Origin: Mytilus californianus
Taxonomy: Eukaryota; Mollusca; Bivalvia; Mytilida; Mytilidae
Direction of reading: 5' to 3'
DNA length: 64,000 bases
Assembly (NCBI RefSeq): GCF_021869535.1
Contig: NW_026262659.1
Coordinates: 2,852,001-2,916,000, forward strand
Shown here: piece by piece, positions 21,877-33,275 of the stretch
How the letters are laid out: each line of letters opens with the position of its first letter
How positions within the stretch are numbered: position 1 is the first letter of the stretch
The notes under the pieces: generated by a model
What the model saw: only the letters and a program-made list of their open reading frames with translations
Told to the model about the DNA's origin: nothing
The model's database searches: none
Position numbers and translations under genes: made by a program

Positions 21877-23650
21877 TTACATAGATAAAAATTTGTCCAT
21901 ACACTTCGACATTTTATCTTCGAATTGTTGTACACGTTCCTGCATCTTTATATACTTTTTATACGCATCTCTTGCAATTCTGAAATAGGTTTCCACTTTG
22001 GTGGGGTTGGGCCGTTATTTTGATCGTCTTGTACATTTTCATTCACCACTTGATCGTTATTCAACACCGCTTGATCACGATTAACCACCGCCTGTTCCTG
22101 ATTCACCACTGCCTGATCATTATTCACCACCGCCTGATCATTATTCACCACAGCCTGATCATGATTCACTACCGCCTGATCATGATTCAACACCGCCTGA
22201 TCACGATTAACCACCGCCTGTTCCTGATTCACCACTGCCTGATCATTATTCACCACCGCCTGATCATTATTCACCACCGTCTGTTCCTGATTCACCACTG
22301 CCTGATCATTATTCACCACCGTCTGATCACGATTCACCACCGCCTGATCATGATTCACCACCGCCTGATCATGGTTCACCACCACCTAATTATGATTCAC
22401 CCCCGCCTGATCATTTGGCACAGCATCCATCTCATCATCTATTGGAATCGAAACTTTTCTATGATCAGCTACAAGCTCACCATTTCCTTTCTGTAATAAA
22501 AAAAAATACAGGGTGACGAGTGTTACATGTATGAACACACTGTACATGGAAACAGATAGAAAACCTATATTTATATCCGCAATTTGTAGATGTTATTGTG
22601 ATCCAGCATTTGAAATGAAGGGGGGAAAAGGGGGTAGGGGTCCGGTATATTTCTGGAGAAAAGAAAGGGATTTGAATGTGTGTTTTTGTTTTTGTTTTAA
22701 ATACTGGAGTAACTACGTTGCAATTTCAAATTTCTAAGTTTAAAATTGAAAATATGAGTAGAATTTCAGAAAATATGTTAAAATTTCAAGAAAAATGTTA
22801 TTAGGAAATTTCAACAGATTTTTTAAAATTTTCATGAAAGTTTCTTGAAATCACAGGGTACAGTTTCTTAAAATTTTAACAACATTTTTTGATATTTCAG
22901 CATTTTTCCTTATACTTTTATAACATAGTTTTTTTAATTCTAAGCATACTACATTTAGTAGTTTCTGGAATTTCAACATATTTTTACCACATATTTTAAA
23001 AATTTTCAACATTTCTTGAATTTTCATGATGAACCTTAAAATCAGATTGTGTTACATGTATAAACTTCTATACCATTTCTTAAAACTTGAAACTTTAACT
23101 TATACATAGAAAATTACCTTTTGGTGTTTCGCTTTAAGTCTTTTCTCGTTTGGATGGCATTTTTTGGTGTATCTCCTATCGTTTGTCTTTATTTCAGCTA
23201 TAAACTGCCTGAGTTCTTCGTTTTGTATAAAGACTGGATCTTTAGATGACAATTTTGTTATCTGATCGGACATTCTTCTTTTAATCTTCTCAAAAGGCCC
23301 ATCTTTGTAGAGAGCTTGGCATTTCTCTGGCAGTCTGTCTATGGCCTGTTTCACTTCTGGGTAAACAGATGGCCAGTTGCATCTGTTTTTTACATATCCT
23401 CTAACAATAAGAAGTTGTTCCTTCACTGAAATTTCCACATGCGTTCTCTTCTTTTCAGCCAGGATTCGAAGACAAGCACATGTGCACAGAACGGTCTGTT
23501 TGAATATTTGTTTTCCGTTTCGGTTGAGATAAGCTTGAAGACCAAACGTACGGGGAAAAAATTGCGGGATCGAAACAAAAATCGAGCTGTTGGACTTTTT
23601 AAAAGTAATAAATAGATGACTGTTTTCTTCATTTGTTTTGGGGATTACTT
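21877..23650 (-). pseudogene. Partner gene of the 6-kb transposon, with 7-residue repeats and coiled-coil end
   Basis: On the minus strand an open frame runs from about 23650 to a donor at 23117 (AAAAG then GTAATT). It includes a cysteine cluster CTCACLRILAEKKR, then SVKEQLLIVRGYVKNRC, NWPSVYPEVKQAIDRL and RRYTKKCHPNEKRLKAKHQK. An acceptor (tttattacag, before 22492) resumes in phase with KGNGELVADHRKVSIP and enters about 16 copies of VVNxDQA encoded by a 21-bp minisatellite. An early repeat carries a TAG (22388-22390). After NNGPTPP a one-base shift is needed to reach YFRIARDAYKKYIKMQ and RVQQFEDKMSKCMDKFLSM, a likely coiled coil ending at 21877. The family is not recognised. By position and size it is probably the transposase's DNA-binding or accessory partner. 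The start codon is not determined. Confidence 0.6.
22038..22415. repeat. 21-bp minisatellite (about 16-18 units)
   Basis: Plus-strand unit TGATTCACCACCGCCTGATC plus A. The period of 21 keeps the reading frame, giving VVNHDQA, VVNNDQA, VVNQEQA and VVNRDQA on the minus strand. A higher-order block of about six units (NND, NND, QEQ, RDQ, VLN, then one more) appears twice, so the array has grown by block duplication. The plus-strand 158-codon frame is only the antisense of this array. Confidence 0.9.
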
Positions 23651-23837
23651 TTCAAGTGTGAATTTCAGTTACATTTTTAAAAAGAAATATGATCTGTTAC
23701 TGCTCATAACAGCGTCATGTTTGTATACAAGAGAAAAAAAATCGTTTTTTACATGTTCAAAATCAGATCAAAGAATCCTTAAAAAAGACTAACTGATTTT
23801 ATTGACACTAATGGTTGAACTTTATCATATCCTAACC

Positions 23838-24014
23838 TAAATATATATGTATATATATATATATAAAAACAGTAATGTCAAAAATATTCAGCATTTTCGA
23901 GTTTATGAAAATGATTGAGATAATTTTGTTGATGTGTACTGAGATAAAATTCTTATATATATATATATATATATATTTTCAGCCTTATTTTTTTCCTATA
24001 TATATATATATATA
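23838..24014. repeat. Short AT microsatellites
   Basis: Three (TA)n runs at about 23845-23866, 23956-23976 and 23997-24014, lying between the two divergent genes of the transposon, where their promoters would be expected. Confidence 0.7.
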
Positions 24015-24034
24015 ATTGTTATACAGTTTTGAGT

Positions 24035-24190
24035 TTTAAAATTGAGAATGGAAATGGGGAATGTGTCAAAGAGACAGCAACCCAACCAAAGAGCAGAATA
24101 CAACCGTGGGCCAGCCGTAGGTCTTCAAAACACCGACAAAATTTCGCACCCGAAAGGCGGATTCAGCTGCACCCTAAACAAAATCTGAAC
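24035..24190 (+). repeat. Dispersed repeat family D
   Basis: 'aaattgagaatggaaatggg' then 'gtcaaagagacagcaaccca' and 'aaaatttcgcacccg'. A second, longer copy is at 42834-43110. Confidence 0.7.
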
Positions 24191-24489
24191 TGATAACAAT
24201 ATCGAAATTTTTTTAACAAACTCAGTTGAAACCAATTACGGTATTTAAAAAACTAATGCATCTTCAGCTTATAAAATTCCTGAAGCCGGAAAGGAATAGC
24301 AAAACGAGAACACATTTGTCGTTGACTATTCAAAATCGATAAAAATTAAGCAAGCTGAGTTAAAAGCACTCTGTTTTTGGAGACAAAATCGCCCGTTGTA
24401 TACATGTATACCATTTGAACAGACCTAGATGAACGAAGAAGAGAAAACGTTCGCTTTTTTTGCTTTTGATGTATTCTCACTTAAAACTA

Positions 24490-26140
24490 ATGGCTTGTCC
24501 ACCACCGCCATACATTCCAGACGAACAGTTCTTTTGTATCTTACTGCTGTTTCAGATGTACCAGGAATATTTGGGACTTGTAACAATGCCTTTACCATTT
24601 TTCAATATTCGCCTTCGAGATAGAATTTTAGAAAATGAAAACCAGGAATCACTAGCGACGAATAATGTGTACGCAACTCTCTGCAACCGTCCCTATGAAT
24701 TTTGGATTCTTTCCAGAGAAACTGTTCGTTCTTTTAATAATTTAGTAATTATGATATCACAAAGGATTCCCCAGATTAGATTTGGAAATAGTTATGTTTC
24801 TCTCGAAAACAGAGTGCTTTTAACATTGATCTGGTTACGACAATATCCGACGTATACCCTGTTATCTCTATCTTTTGGACTTAGTGTAGCCAATGTAGGC
24901 AAAATTATTAACAACATGTGGGTACTACTTTAGGAAGTTTGTTCACCACTTGTTACTTGGGCGAGCGTACAAGAATGGACAGCGAAGCAAGGACATTGGA
25001 GAGAAATGGCAAATGTCGTGGGGTCCATCGATGGTACTTCTCATGAGATTCTAGTTCCAATGGTTGAACCTCAGCAGGAATTTTACAGTGGACACCGTAA
25101 TATCATTGCATTCACACACAGGTGAGATAAACGGTTACCCGTATATAAATAACATGAAAAGCTAAATGTACACACACCTTTTTTATCAAAATAAATTAAT
25201 AAAAATCATATAGACCTTTAGGAAATCAATGTTTTTTCCATTTATCTTATTTTCATATTGTCTTTAATGAATCACTCTCACAGGAGCCTGTTGTGTTTTC
25301 ATAAACTGGAACACTGATTTTCATTCTCATGTACCCACCGCCCTTTTCCTAAAAATTTCTTCGACCATAGATTTCATCCAACAATAGAAAAAATTAAGGA
25401 AAAAATGGGGGGGGGGGGATTACATGTTTAGTGAACAAAATGTTCATTTTACACATTAGTTCTAAATGAATTTAACAATTACAGAAAAAGTTAGTGACGT
25501 CGTCGTTTATTTATATAATTACTCGAACTGGATTGAACCTGTTGCTTAACAATGTATACATTTAACCTGTTGAAAAGAATATGCGAACAGGTTGAAAATT
25601 GAGCCGGGCATTTGGTTGAAATCTTAAAATTGTACTATGGCTACTTTGGTATAAAAAATGGTCAATTATATATAAAAGCTATTGTTTTAAAACAAAAAGT
25701 AAATACATATTTTTGATTTTTCAGGTGATAATTGACAACGAAAAGAATATTTGCTATATCCATTCTGGCTTTCTTGGACACGAAAATGACGATCATGCGT
25801 ATCAGCAACTCGGACCAATTGGACCTGGCGCACTCTAGACTTTCCAGCAGGGTACTTTATTTTAGGAGACAGCATATACCCAAACACTCCTCCTCTAATC
25901 GTTCCATATAAGGCTGCCGAAATTTTTCGGGCAGATGCAAGAGAAAAAAGGAGGATGAGAAAATTTAACAGACTACACAAGAGCAGGCGTGTGTATGTAG
26001 AGCATGTCATAAAAGAATTAAAAACATTTAAAGTCATTGGTTCGTTGTACTGTCACCCAATATGGCAATTGGCATGTGTTGTAGAACTTTGTGCTGGGTT
26101 ATCAAAAAGACGTGTGGATATAATAAATGAAACATACTAA
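24490..26140 (+). pseudogene. DDE transposase, ISL2EU/Harbinger type (broken, two exons)
   Basis: Exon 1 (24490-25121) starts MACPPPPYIPDEQFF and contains the helix-turn-helix region SLENRVLLTLIWLRQYPTY, then MANVVGSIDGTSHEI with the first catalytic Asp and FYSGHRNI. Exon 2 (25725-26140) follows a 603-bp intron with consensus ends (CAG then GTGAGA; TTTTTCAG then GTG). It reads VIIDNEKNICYIHSGFLGH, FILGDSIYPNTPPL with the second Asp, and RRVYVEHVIKELKTFKVIG with the Glu. Defects are a TAG at 24931-24933, a one-base shift near 25100 (needed to read IHTQ-VII across the intron) and a CT duplication near 25833 that shifts the frame. All three catalytic residues survive. In the nucleus it would cut and join the element's ends. 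Translation beginning at 24460 is also possible. Confidence 0.85.
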
Positions 26141-26558
26141 AGTTTTGTCATCTTAATCACTTTTCAATCCTTTAACAAATGCTAATCTCGTCGTGATATG
26201 CACGGAGTACTTGCCACTGAGCGTTAAACATCCAACAACCAATAAATCAAATGCACAGACAGTGACACAAAATGCAAGTTTTTTTTTTAACAACGACATT
26301 ACAAAAACAATGTTCTTTTTTAATGGGTAAGGGAGATAAATCGAACGCATATACGACATGTAAACAAACATAACTCAACGTAAGATTACGCAACATTCAA
26401 CAACACAAAATCAATCGGAACACTAATCTTTAACAACAACAATAAAATGCAAGGTTGCAAAAAGAATGTATAATTGTTTATTGTTGTCTTTAAACATACT
26501 GCAATATCGTTAGAAATATTTTTCTGCACAAAATGACTGCTCCCTACCGATACGTTCG

Positions 26559-26595
26559 TCGAGTTTCGTCCGTTCGTAAGATGTTGAGAAACCTC
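26559..26595 (-). repeat. Right terminal inverted repeat of the 6-kb transposon
   Basis: The complement reads GAGGTTTCTCAACATCTTAC then GAACGGACGAAACTCG. Followed by TA. Confidence 0.85.
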
Positions 26596-26609
26596 TAATA
26601 CAACAAAAA

Positions 26610-26720
26610 CTTAAGATAGGAATTAGAAGATGTGGTATGAATGCCAATGACGTAAACATAGTCAACGATAGGTCATTGTATGTTGTTCAACATTTAGCAA
26701 AAACCATATAGAATAGAAGG
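26610..26720 (-). repeat. Dispersed repeat family B fragment, just outside the transposon
   Basis: 'ttagaagatgtggtatgaat' then 'gccaatgacgtaaac', the inverted tail of family B. It begins about 15 bp from the transposon's right TA. Confidence 0.6.
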
Positions 26721-28088
26721 TTTAGATAAACAATCTTTTGAGAACGATAAATTTCCATTTTTTCCATTAAAAAGTCTTCAACGTTATGTATATCGACGTG
26801 CAACATTTAATTTCCTTGCATTAATGTAAAGTTGTCGAAAAATATGTACCAATCGTTAATAAGAATAAACTGTGTCTCACAAAGTTTCAAACATCGAGCC
26901 AGTGATTTGTTTCCATCAAAAGTTTGCTCTACCACTTACTTATTATCTTTTTTAAGAGTTAGTTGTAAGATAGACATGTTGTACAGAGACTTGTTCATTG
27001 GGAATTTCGAAATAATCAGATTTTTGTTAGTTTTAGTTGTCTTCCCATAATTTCTTATATGCTTAGGTATAATTTGTTTACGGTTCAGTATGTCTATTTA
27101 GTTGTTGAAACCTCCGAGAGCACTATAATATAAGAAGGAAGAAGATAACAAATCGGAAAAAGACAAACAAACACATAGTAATTTGAAAATTGATCGAAAA
27201 AAAAAAAAAAACAAGCCACAAAACACAAATTTTGAAATTAAATATTGAGTAACATAAACATTACCAAAAACCCTGGGATAAACACAAATTGCTTATATCG
27301 ATTAGATGTAAAAAGTAAAAATCACAAAAATACTGAACGCCAAGGAAAATTCAAAACGGAAAGTCAATAATCAAATGGCAAAATCAAAAGCTCAAACACA
27401 TCAAACGAATGGATATATAACAACTGTCATATTCCTGACTTGTAATGTGTTCTGTACATTTATAAACGAATTCTCATTTATACATGTCAATATGATTATT
27501 TTGAACAATGAATGATCTGTGAATTTAAAGATTAAGAAGGACTTTAACTTTAAAGACAACATTTCCTTTTTTGAAAATGGATTTTTCTGATTTTTTGAAA
27601 AATATCGAACCAGCAAGTAATAAACTACTGTAACCATGCATCAGAATATTTAAGAAAGGCTGTTCTTAAAAAAAAAAATACAACAAAAGTTAATGATAAA
27701 ATGTGTTGAATGTATCATATAGTTTTGATTACATATAATGCTGGTAATTTAAAGATAATTTCAATCTCGTTCACCAGGACTATTTTGCAAAAGATGTATT
27801 TTGTCCTGCAATTTTAATTCTAGTATACATATGTTGATAGCGCTGGATGGTGTTGGACTCCATAGAATAACCACGGCTATGTTTTTTAGTAAGATGCCTT
27901 ATTGTGGCTTAGCGGTTCCTTTATGTCAGGTTCATTCCTATATTCGGCGTAGAAGAAAATAGAGATTAGGAAAGATATCCACCGTTTTTCATAGTTATCA
28001 ACTTAGCTATCTAATCGCTGCTTAAATCAAAAATTTATCTATTATTAAGAACACATGCCATCCTCAAATGCATATCCGTATCTCTTAC
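26721..28088. other. Intron sequence with a family A copy at 27308-27450
   Basis: 27308-27450 carries 'ccaaggaaaattcaaaacgg' and 'aactgtcatattcctgactt' (family A, plus). The rest is AT-rich, with a poly-A at 27198-27212 and no coding evidence. Confidence 0.55.
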
Positions 28089-28272
28089 CTCGGGTAACAT
28101 AATCTTGATTTTTTTCACACTGTTCAGAAAACCGTAATCGATTTGTATCAAAAAGACATGTGTATTCCGATCTGAAACTGCTTAAGCAATATGCTGATGC
28201 CCTTAGTGTTCTCTGAGATATATCTGGACATTGTAAATGGTAGGAAACAGTCGTACACATCACTGTCAAAAT
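28089..28272 (-). CDS. Cysteine-rich membrane-type protein, 5' exon (end of signal peptide)
   Basis: A 184-bp exon following 'atgttatattttag' and ending CCCGAG then GTAAGAG, a near-perfect donor. It reads ILTVMCTTVSYHL, which looks like the end of a signal peptide, then QCPDISQRTLRASAYC, EYTCLFDTNRLRF and EQCEKNQDYVTR plus one spare base. That base joins exon 2 in phase across a 16.7-kb intron. An in-frame ATG lies inside the exon, but the hydrophobic residues before it and the upstream acceptor suggest that a first exon with the true start lies above 28272. The signal peptide and cysteines imply a secreted or membrane ectodomain. Confidence 0.75.
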
Positions 28273-31130
28273 CTAAAATATAACATATTTTATAATTACA
28301 TGTACATACAATCAATATAATAACTTAGTATGTTTCTTTTTAGCAAAAACCATTCCATAGTGCTATCGTAACTGATATATGATAATGTCAAAAGCTTTAG
28401 TATTGAATCACATGTACAAATGATACGTACATTACCATGATTAGTGTTATTGAGGATTTACACAATGTCTACAAAATATGAGAGATGCTTTTTTTATGTA
28501 ATTTTCCTGTAACAGTGATCATTATTGTTTAATATTTCATAATGAGGTTATGCAAACGAAAATACCAAATTCACAAAAATTCCAACTGACTCAATTTTCG
28601 CAAAATGAAATTATTCACAAACTTTTGCTACTTTTTTAGGTGATGAACCAAAAACCACGAACGTTTCAACTATGTGCATGCTTTCAAAACTGCACCAAAC
28701 ACCTTATAAATATAAAATGTATTTTGTCTTGAAGCCATTGTTCCATTACTAAACTGTATATTCTATTTACTATTACACTCTATACAATCAAAACCATGTT
28801 AAGGGATTAATTTTTTTGTGAGTGTCAAAATTTTGTTGAAAGTACTTGACAAATTGCTTGTTCATATTGGTGCATTTGAATCTGTTCTAAGTTTTGGTAT
28901 TTTTTTTTGCCCTATACTCCTTTTTGCTTCATAATCTCATTAAGAAAATTAGCTAATTGAATGATGATTTAAATAGTCAGAATGTGAATATATATATATC
29001 CAAACAGTTTTAGGTTAGTTTTTAGTAACATTAAACAACGGAACTATGTCAATGGGATCTGCTTTGATATGATTACTGTAAATGGATTTTCACGACATAA
29101 CATTTATAATTGCTATGGAGATTACGCATACCACCAAGTTATCGGAAATTACAATATGGACTCACGTGGACTTATTGTGGACATGTTTCTGTATTATTAT
29201 TATGTCTAAAATCAGCAAAAATCCATCGAGGAAAATCTGATACAAAAATTTCATATCAATTTTAGATATTAAGATGACTTTTTAGGATCTCAATAATGAA
29301 AACCGCAGTATGAAAACTATAAAGATTTATTCTCTCGAACTTGCTTGAAAAATCAATACATACATATGTTCAGTGAATTTTAAGTGGTTTTTGCTTTAAA
29401 TATGACATTGTATAGTATTCAGAATAACATGGACAGTCATGAATTAAATCATTATACTTGCGAAATAGCAGGGGGTGTGGGAACAAAACAAAAGCAAACA
29501 AAATCAAACGAAACTAAACGAAATGAACATGTTTAATTACCAATCAAGGTAAACGATAAAACAAGAGGCAGACGGGCATCAAAGCGTAGAAAATTGAATA
29601 AAACAAATACATATTTCTAAAGAGCGAAGACTTAATTAAAAAAAAGACACACTTTCATTATGGTCATTCTTGAGTAGGAATAAAAAGAACAAAAAGAGTT
29701 GAATCATTTTTCATTACAAAAACAATATATAAGGAAGAGGCTTTATTTCTTTAAATAAATCGGACATCATCATATGATATATTAGTATCCTGAAATTTTC
29801 AAGGTAGCTATTTAAAAAAAAAAACATTTCCCCAACATATTTCAAACTCCATCAAACAGGTTAATTTTATCTACAATAAAAAATTTCTAAAAGAAGCTAA
29901 GCATTTCAGATAATTTATTTAGAACTATTTGGTTATCAAAATCAATCAAAAGATAACAGCGAAATTCGAATTTATTGGTCGTAATGGACAAAAGGTATTC
30001 TAGATTGGATAGTCGACTCCTATCTAACAATTGTGTTTGTTCCACACTTTTGCCCAAACGTCACTTGCTTAATAAAGCGCCCATCAATTTAGGAGAACAG
30101 TGAAAACTGACCAACTCGCAGTAAGTCGAATAATATGGTAAGATTGAGTATGTAAATATGTATGTTAAGCAATACTGATTCAACCAAAATGGTTAAATAA
30201 ACGTGAATTACTTTAAATTTGAAGTCAGATTTTTTATTTTGCTTTCGGCTTCTTACTATCTGCATCCATATAGGCTGATATAATCATTGAACGTACATTT
30301 TGAACGATCATCTTTAGTCTTTTATCGATTTCACGACGATCATATATGGCCTTTTATTATTGATTTCAAGTCCAAGTATTGTTACGGTAGCTGAAATACC
30401 GAATCAGTGGTGTCGTAATGAACGTCGTTTCAAATGTAGGAGGTTGTCGATTGGATTTTTTTAAGTATCTGCTTTACACTGCTTATCCGCTATACATGCT
30501 GTCTTTAAGATTTAGACCAATTATTAGAAGCTTGGAACCAGGATAATGCTAAGAGGTAGACCATTTATATCAAACTCAGCGTGGTAGTCTGAAAGTTTGA
30601 ATTCATACCACATTTCACATAAACATTCCAGTCTGAATATCCATGTAATAGTTGCCGCTGTACATACAGTGCCATTCTATCCATATGAGCTGTGGGCATT
30701 TTGATAAATGCGTGCTCTGCGTTTTAATTACATGAGCAACACCATACAATAGTAATGATAATGAAATATTTGTTTGTGGTTTCATAAGTTTGTATATGCG
30801 ATGTTTTCTCTCTCTTGTAGAGGCTTGCAGATACTTAGCCTGTTGCCCAGTTCAATTTAATATATTTTGAAAAAGAAAACACATTATTAAACAAAACCGC
30901 AATTTAAATGATATAATGTTTTATAAGTTCACATTACCGATACGCATTTTAGAAAGTTGCAGTGACCAATTTTAATGGTAAATTATTTTCGTTGATTTTT
31001 GTCATATATACTTTTCCTTTATTGATTTACTTTTCCTTTATTGATTTAGCATAATTTTGGTCGTTGGTTGTCTTATTTTATTATGTCATGTAAAACGATA
31101 GGTAAAGCGTCCGGCTGAGATATTGTATTT
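28273..31130. other. No gene seen; presumably upstream intron of the cysteine-rich gene
   Basis: The first exon of the minus-strand cysteine-rich gene (start codon and front of the signal peptide) should lie above 28272, but I could not place it. An (AAACNAAA)-like low-complexity stretch lies at 29485-29530. Otherwise nothing recognisable. Confidence 0.4.
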
Positions 31131-31139
31131 TCGTGTGAT

Positions 31140-31460
31140 ATTAAATGCGGTCAGACCGATTAACTGCATGCAATTCACTAGTAACAATATTTAAGTCTGA
31201 AACGGTCATTTTGGTCTGATCAAGTCTTAATCGACTGGATTTACTGCTAGGGAAAAACGTCAAGACTTTTTCAGTCTTTCAGACGCTGTCACGATATACC
31301 GTGTTAAGTCCGTTCAGTCATGTCAAGATAAACAAGACAGATTGTTCTTGCATTCGATTAAGACTTGATTAGATCATGTTCAGATCAAATCAGACCAAAG
31401 GTAAAAATGCTGTTTAGATTTTGTAAGATCGTGTTCATTCGTGTTAAGATTTTAAATATT
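31140..31460 (+). repeat. Dispersed repeat family E, copy 1
   Basis: Rich in GTCTGA/TCAGAC words: 'gtctgaaacggtcattttgg', 'agtcttaatcgactggattt', 'aaaacgtcaagactttttca'. The same words occur in inverted orientation at 54960-55225. Neither copy encodes protein. The ends are not defined. Confidence 0.65.
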
Positions 31461-32214
31461 CGGATGCAAAACGGGCGACACTTTCTCTGTGTTTATCAGG
31501 GGTTGTTCCCCCTTTATGAATAAAATCGGCAAAGCTTGGAGGATATTCTTTTGTGGTCTTTTAATGTTATATTGTATGTCTATTTCATTAAATAACGTTT
31601 GCAAACTTGCAATTCATTTTTTCTGATGTTATTTCAAGTCAACTTTTAATTGGTTATATAAGAAAAGAATAATTGTTGTAACCGGAAAAGTGTATAATTC
31701 ATAAAACTTTGCAGTCGTGCTTTCTGGCATTAAGTAATCTAGTATTTATTCATTCCATCTGTAAAGATATAATGATTAGTAATAAATATCAAAAATGTTC
31801 TTAAATAAATGTTTGTCTGTGATTTAAAATAATTGTTCTTAGTCATATGAAATTTGCCAAGGAAAACATATTCTGAGTATCTTATGTACTTTATATTTTT
31901 CTAATTTTTGACAGATGACAGATATTTGGTGAAAGTTATTTGCATTTCAATATACGGATTATCTGAGCATTCAACCGAAACGTGTTGTCAAACACTATCT
32001 AAATAATTATAAATACCCATGCAACGCTGTGACTGCTTTATCCATGGAATTTAAGTGAAATATATTTAAATGTTTTATCATATATAAGGATACACCGGAT
32101 ACAATTATTCCATTCACAAATTATGAAACATTGTTTTTAAATAAATGCAACAAGAATACAAGCATAATTTAAAAATCTAGGTGACAGTTTATATTTACTA
32201 AATATTATTTAGTA
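31461..32214. other. No gene seen
   Basis: AT-rich, without recognised repeats or frames. Confidence 0.45.
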
Positions 32215-32216
32215 TA

Positions 32217-33275
32217 CACTGTAAAAATGGTGTTTAGAGTCTAAACATAATCCTAAACGCAAATTTTGTTCTCACTTGAGCACATGTTTAACCTTAAACA
32301 TGTTCTACTTTGTATATATGTTTAGGTTTAGAACATCATAATACTGTCTCATAAGAACATGTTTAACCCTAAACATATTTAACCCTCTAGAACATGTTTA
32401 ACCTCTATGTGTTCCTTTCCTAAACATGCTTAACCTCCGTCATGTTCCAATTCTAAACATGTTTAGCCTCCGTCATGTTCCAATTTTAAACATGTTTATC
32501 GGGTATATTTGTGCTTGAGTACTCGTGGTAAATACTACTGTGACAAGAGTCATCCAATCAGTCTTCAAAGACCATACAGTAACTCCAAAATCTACTGTCG
32601 GTGTCTAAAATTACATTGGAATCTTTAGATGTGCAAGCAGTCGCAACCTGAAACAGATTAAAACAATCCACAAAGTATCATGTATAAAATACCTTAATTT
32701 TAATAATATTTCTTTAAATATAATTATCATAACGTTTGTTTGCGATTCCTTTTATAAATAATTAACAAAAAACGTGAATTCAGATGTGTAGATGTAAAAC
32801 AAATTTAAAAAATAATATGCCTCCCCCTTTTTGTCGATATTGTAAAGGACCTTGTGGTGTTTGAAATTTCCTGTAAGGACACTCTCTAGTTTCACCTAAT
32901 TACATTGTAATTGACAATAATAATAGATAATACTTATCTGACAGTTCCGTCGTCGCTTTTTGAACCTTCCATGGCATGGATTGTTGATCTTCTGCATCCC
33001 GGAATTTCAAAATTTCAAACGCATGATTATTTGCGCACGCGCCAACAGTGCTTCCTATTGTTTGTTGTGTTCTAAACCTAAACATGTTTAGGCTCATGTC
33101 ATGTTTAGCTTATAGTTATATCTAACTTCAAGTGTCTTGTGTTCTAAACCTAAACATGTTTAGAGGAATATCACGTTTAACATTGAAGTGTTTAGGATTA
33201 GAACATAATCCTAAACATGTTTAGATCTAAACATGTGCTCAAAGTGTTCTATCTCTAAACTCCTTTTTTACAGTG
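32217..33275. mobile_element. TIR element with arrays of TAAACATG motifs
   Basis: The ends are inverted: CACTGTAAAAATGGTGTTTA at 32217, and the complement of the right end CACTGTAAAAAAGGAGTTTA. Both arms (about 32217-32500 and 33060-33275) are packed with CTAAACATG / CATGTTTA words, such as 'ccaattctaaacatgtttag', in both orientations. The middle holds a 65-codon minus frame (32900-33097, starting inside a motif: MSLNMFRFRTQQ). It also holds a possible minus exon after a good acceptor ('taatctgtttcag' before about 32648) reading VATACTSKDSNVILD; neither is recognised. Size about 1.06 kb. Probably non-autonomous. Confidence 0.7.

Larger units (their letters stand above)
20560..26595. mobile_element. 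ISL2EU/Harbinger-type DNA transposon, 6.04 kb
   Basis: The termini are inverted: the left end reads GAGGTTTCTCAACATCTTAA and the complement of the right end reads GAGGTTTCTCAACATCTTAC, with similarity continuing to about 36 bp (GAACGxACGAAAxTCG). Both ends are flanked by TA (20558-20559 and 26596-26597), consistent with a 2-bp duplication. Inside are a broken DDE transposase gene on the plus strand (24490-26140) and a divergently transcribed partner gene on the minus strand (21877-23650). The element sits in the 16.7-kb intron of the cysteine-rich gene. Well-preserved ends with a broken transposase suggest fairly recent loss of activity or mobilisation in trans. Confidence 0.85.

Noticed and set aside
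22038-22415. CRISPR-like array of short repeats
   Set aside because: The units are contiguous 21-mers without unique spacers, in an animal genome and inside a coding exon.
22020-22496. 158-codon plus-strand frame of His/Leu/Ile repeats
   Set aside because: It is the antisense of the 21-bp minisatellite. The minus frame links in phase to an upstream exon and a coiled coil, and the plus frame does not.
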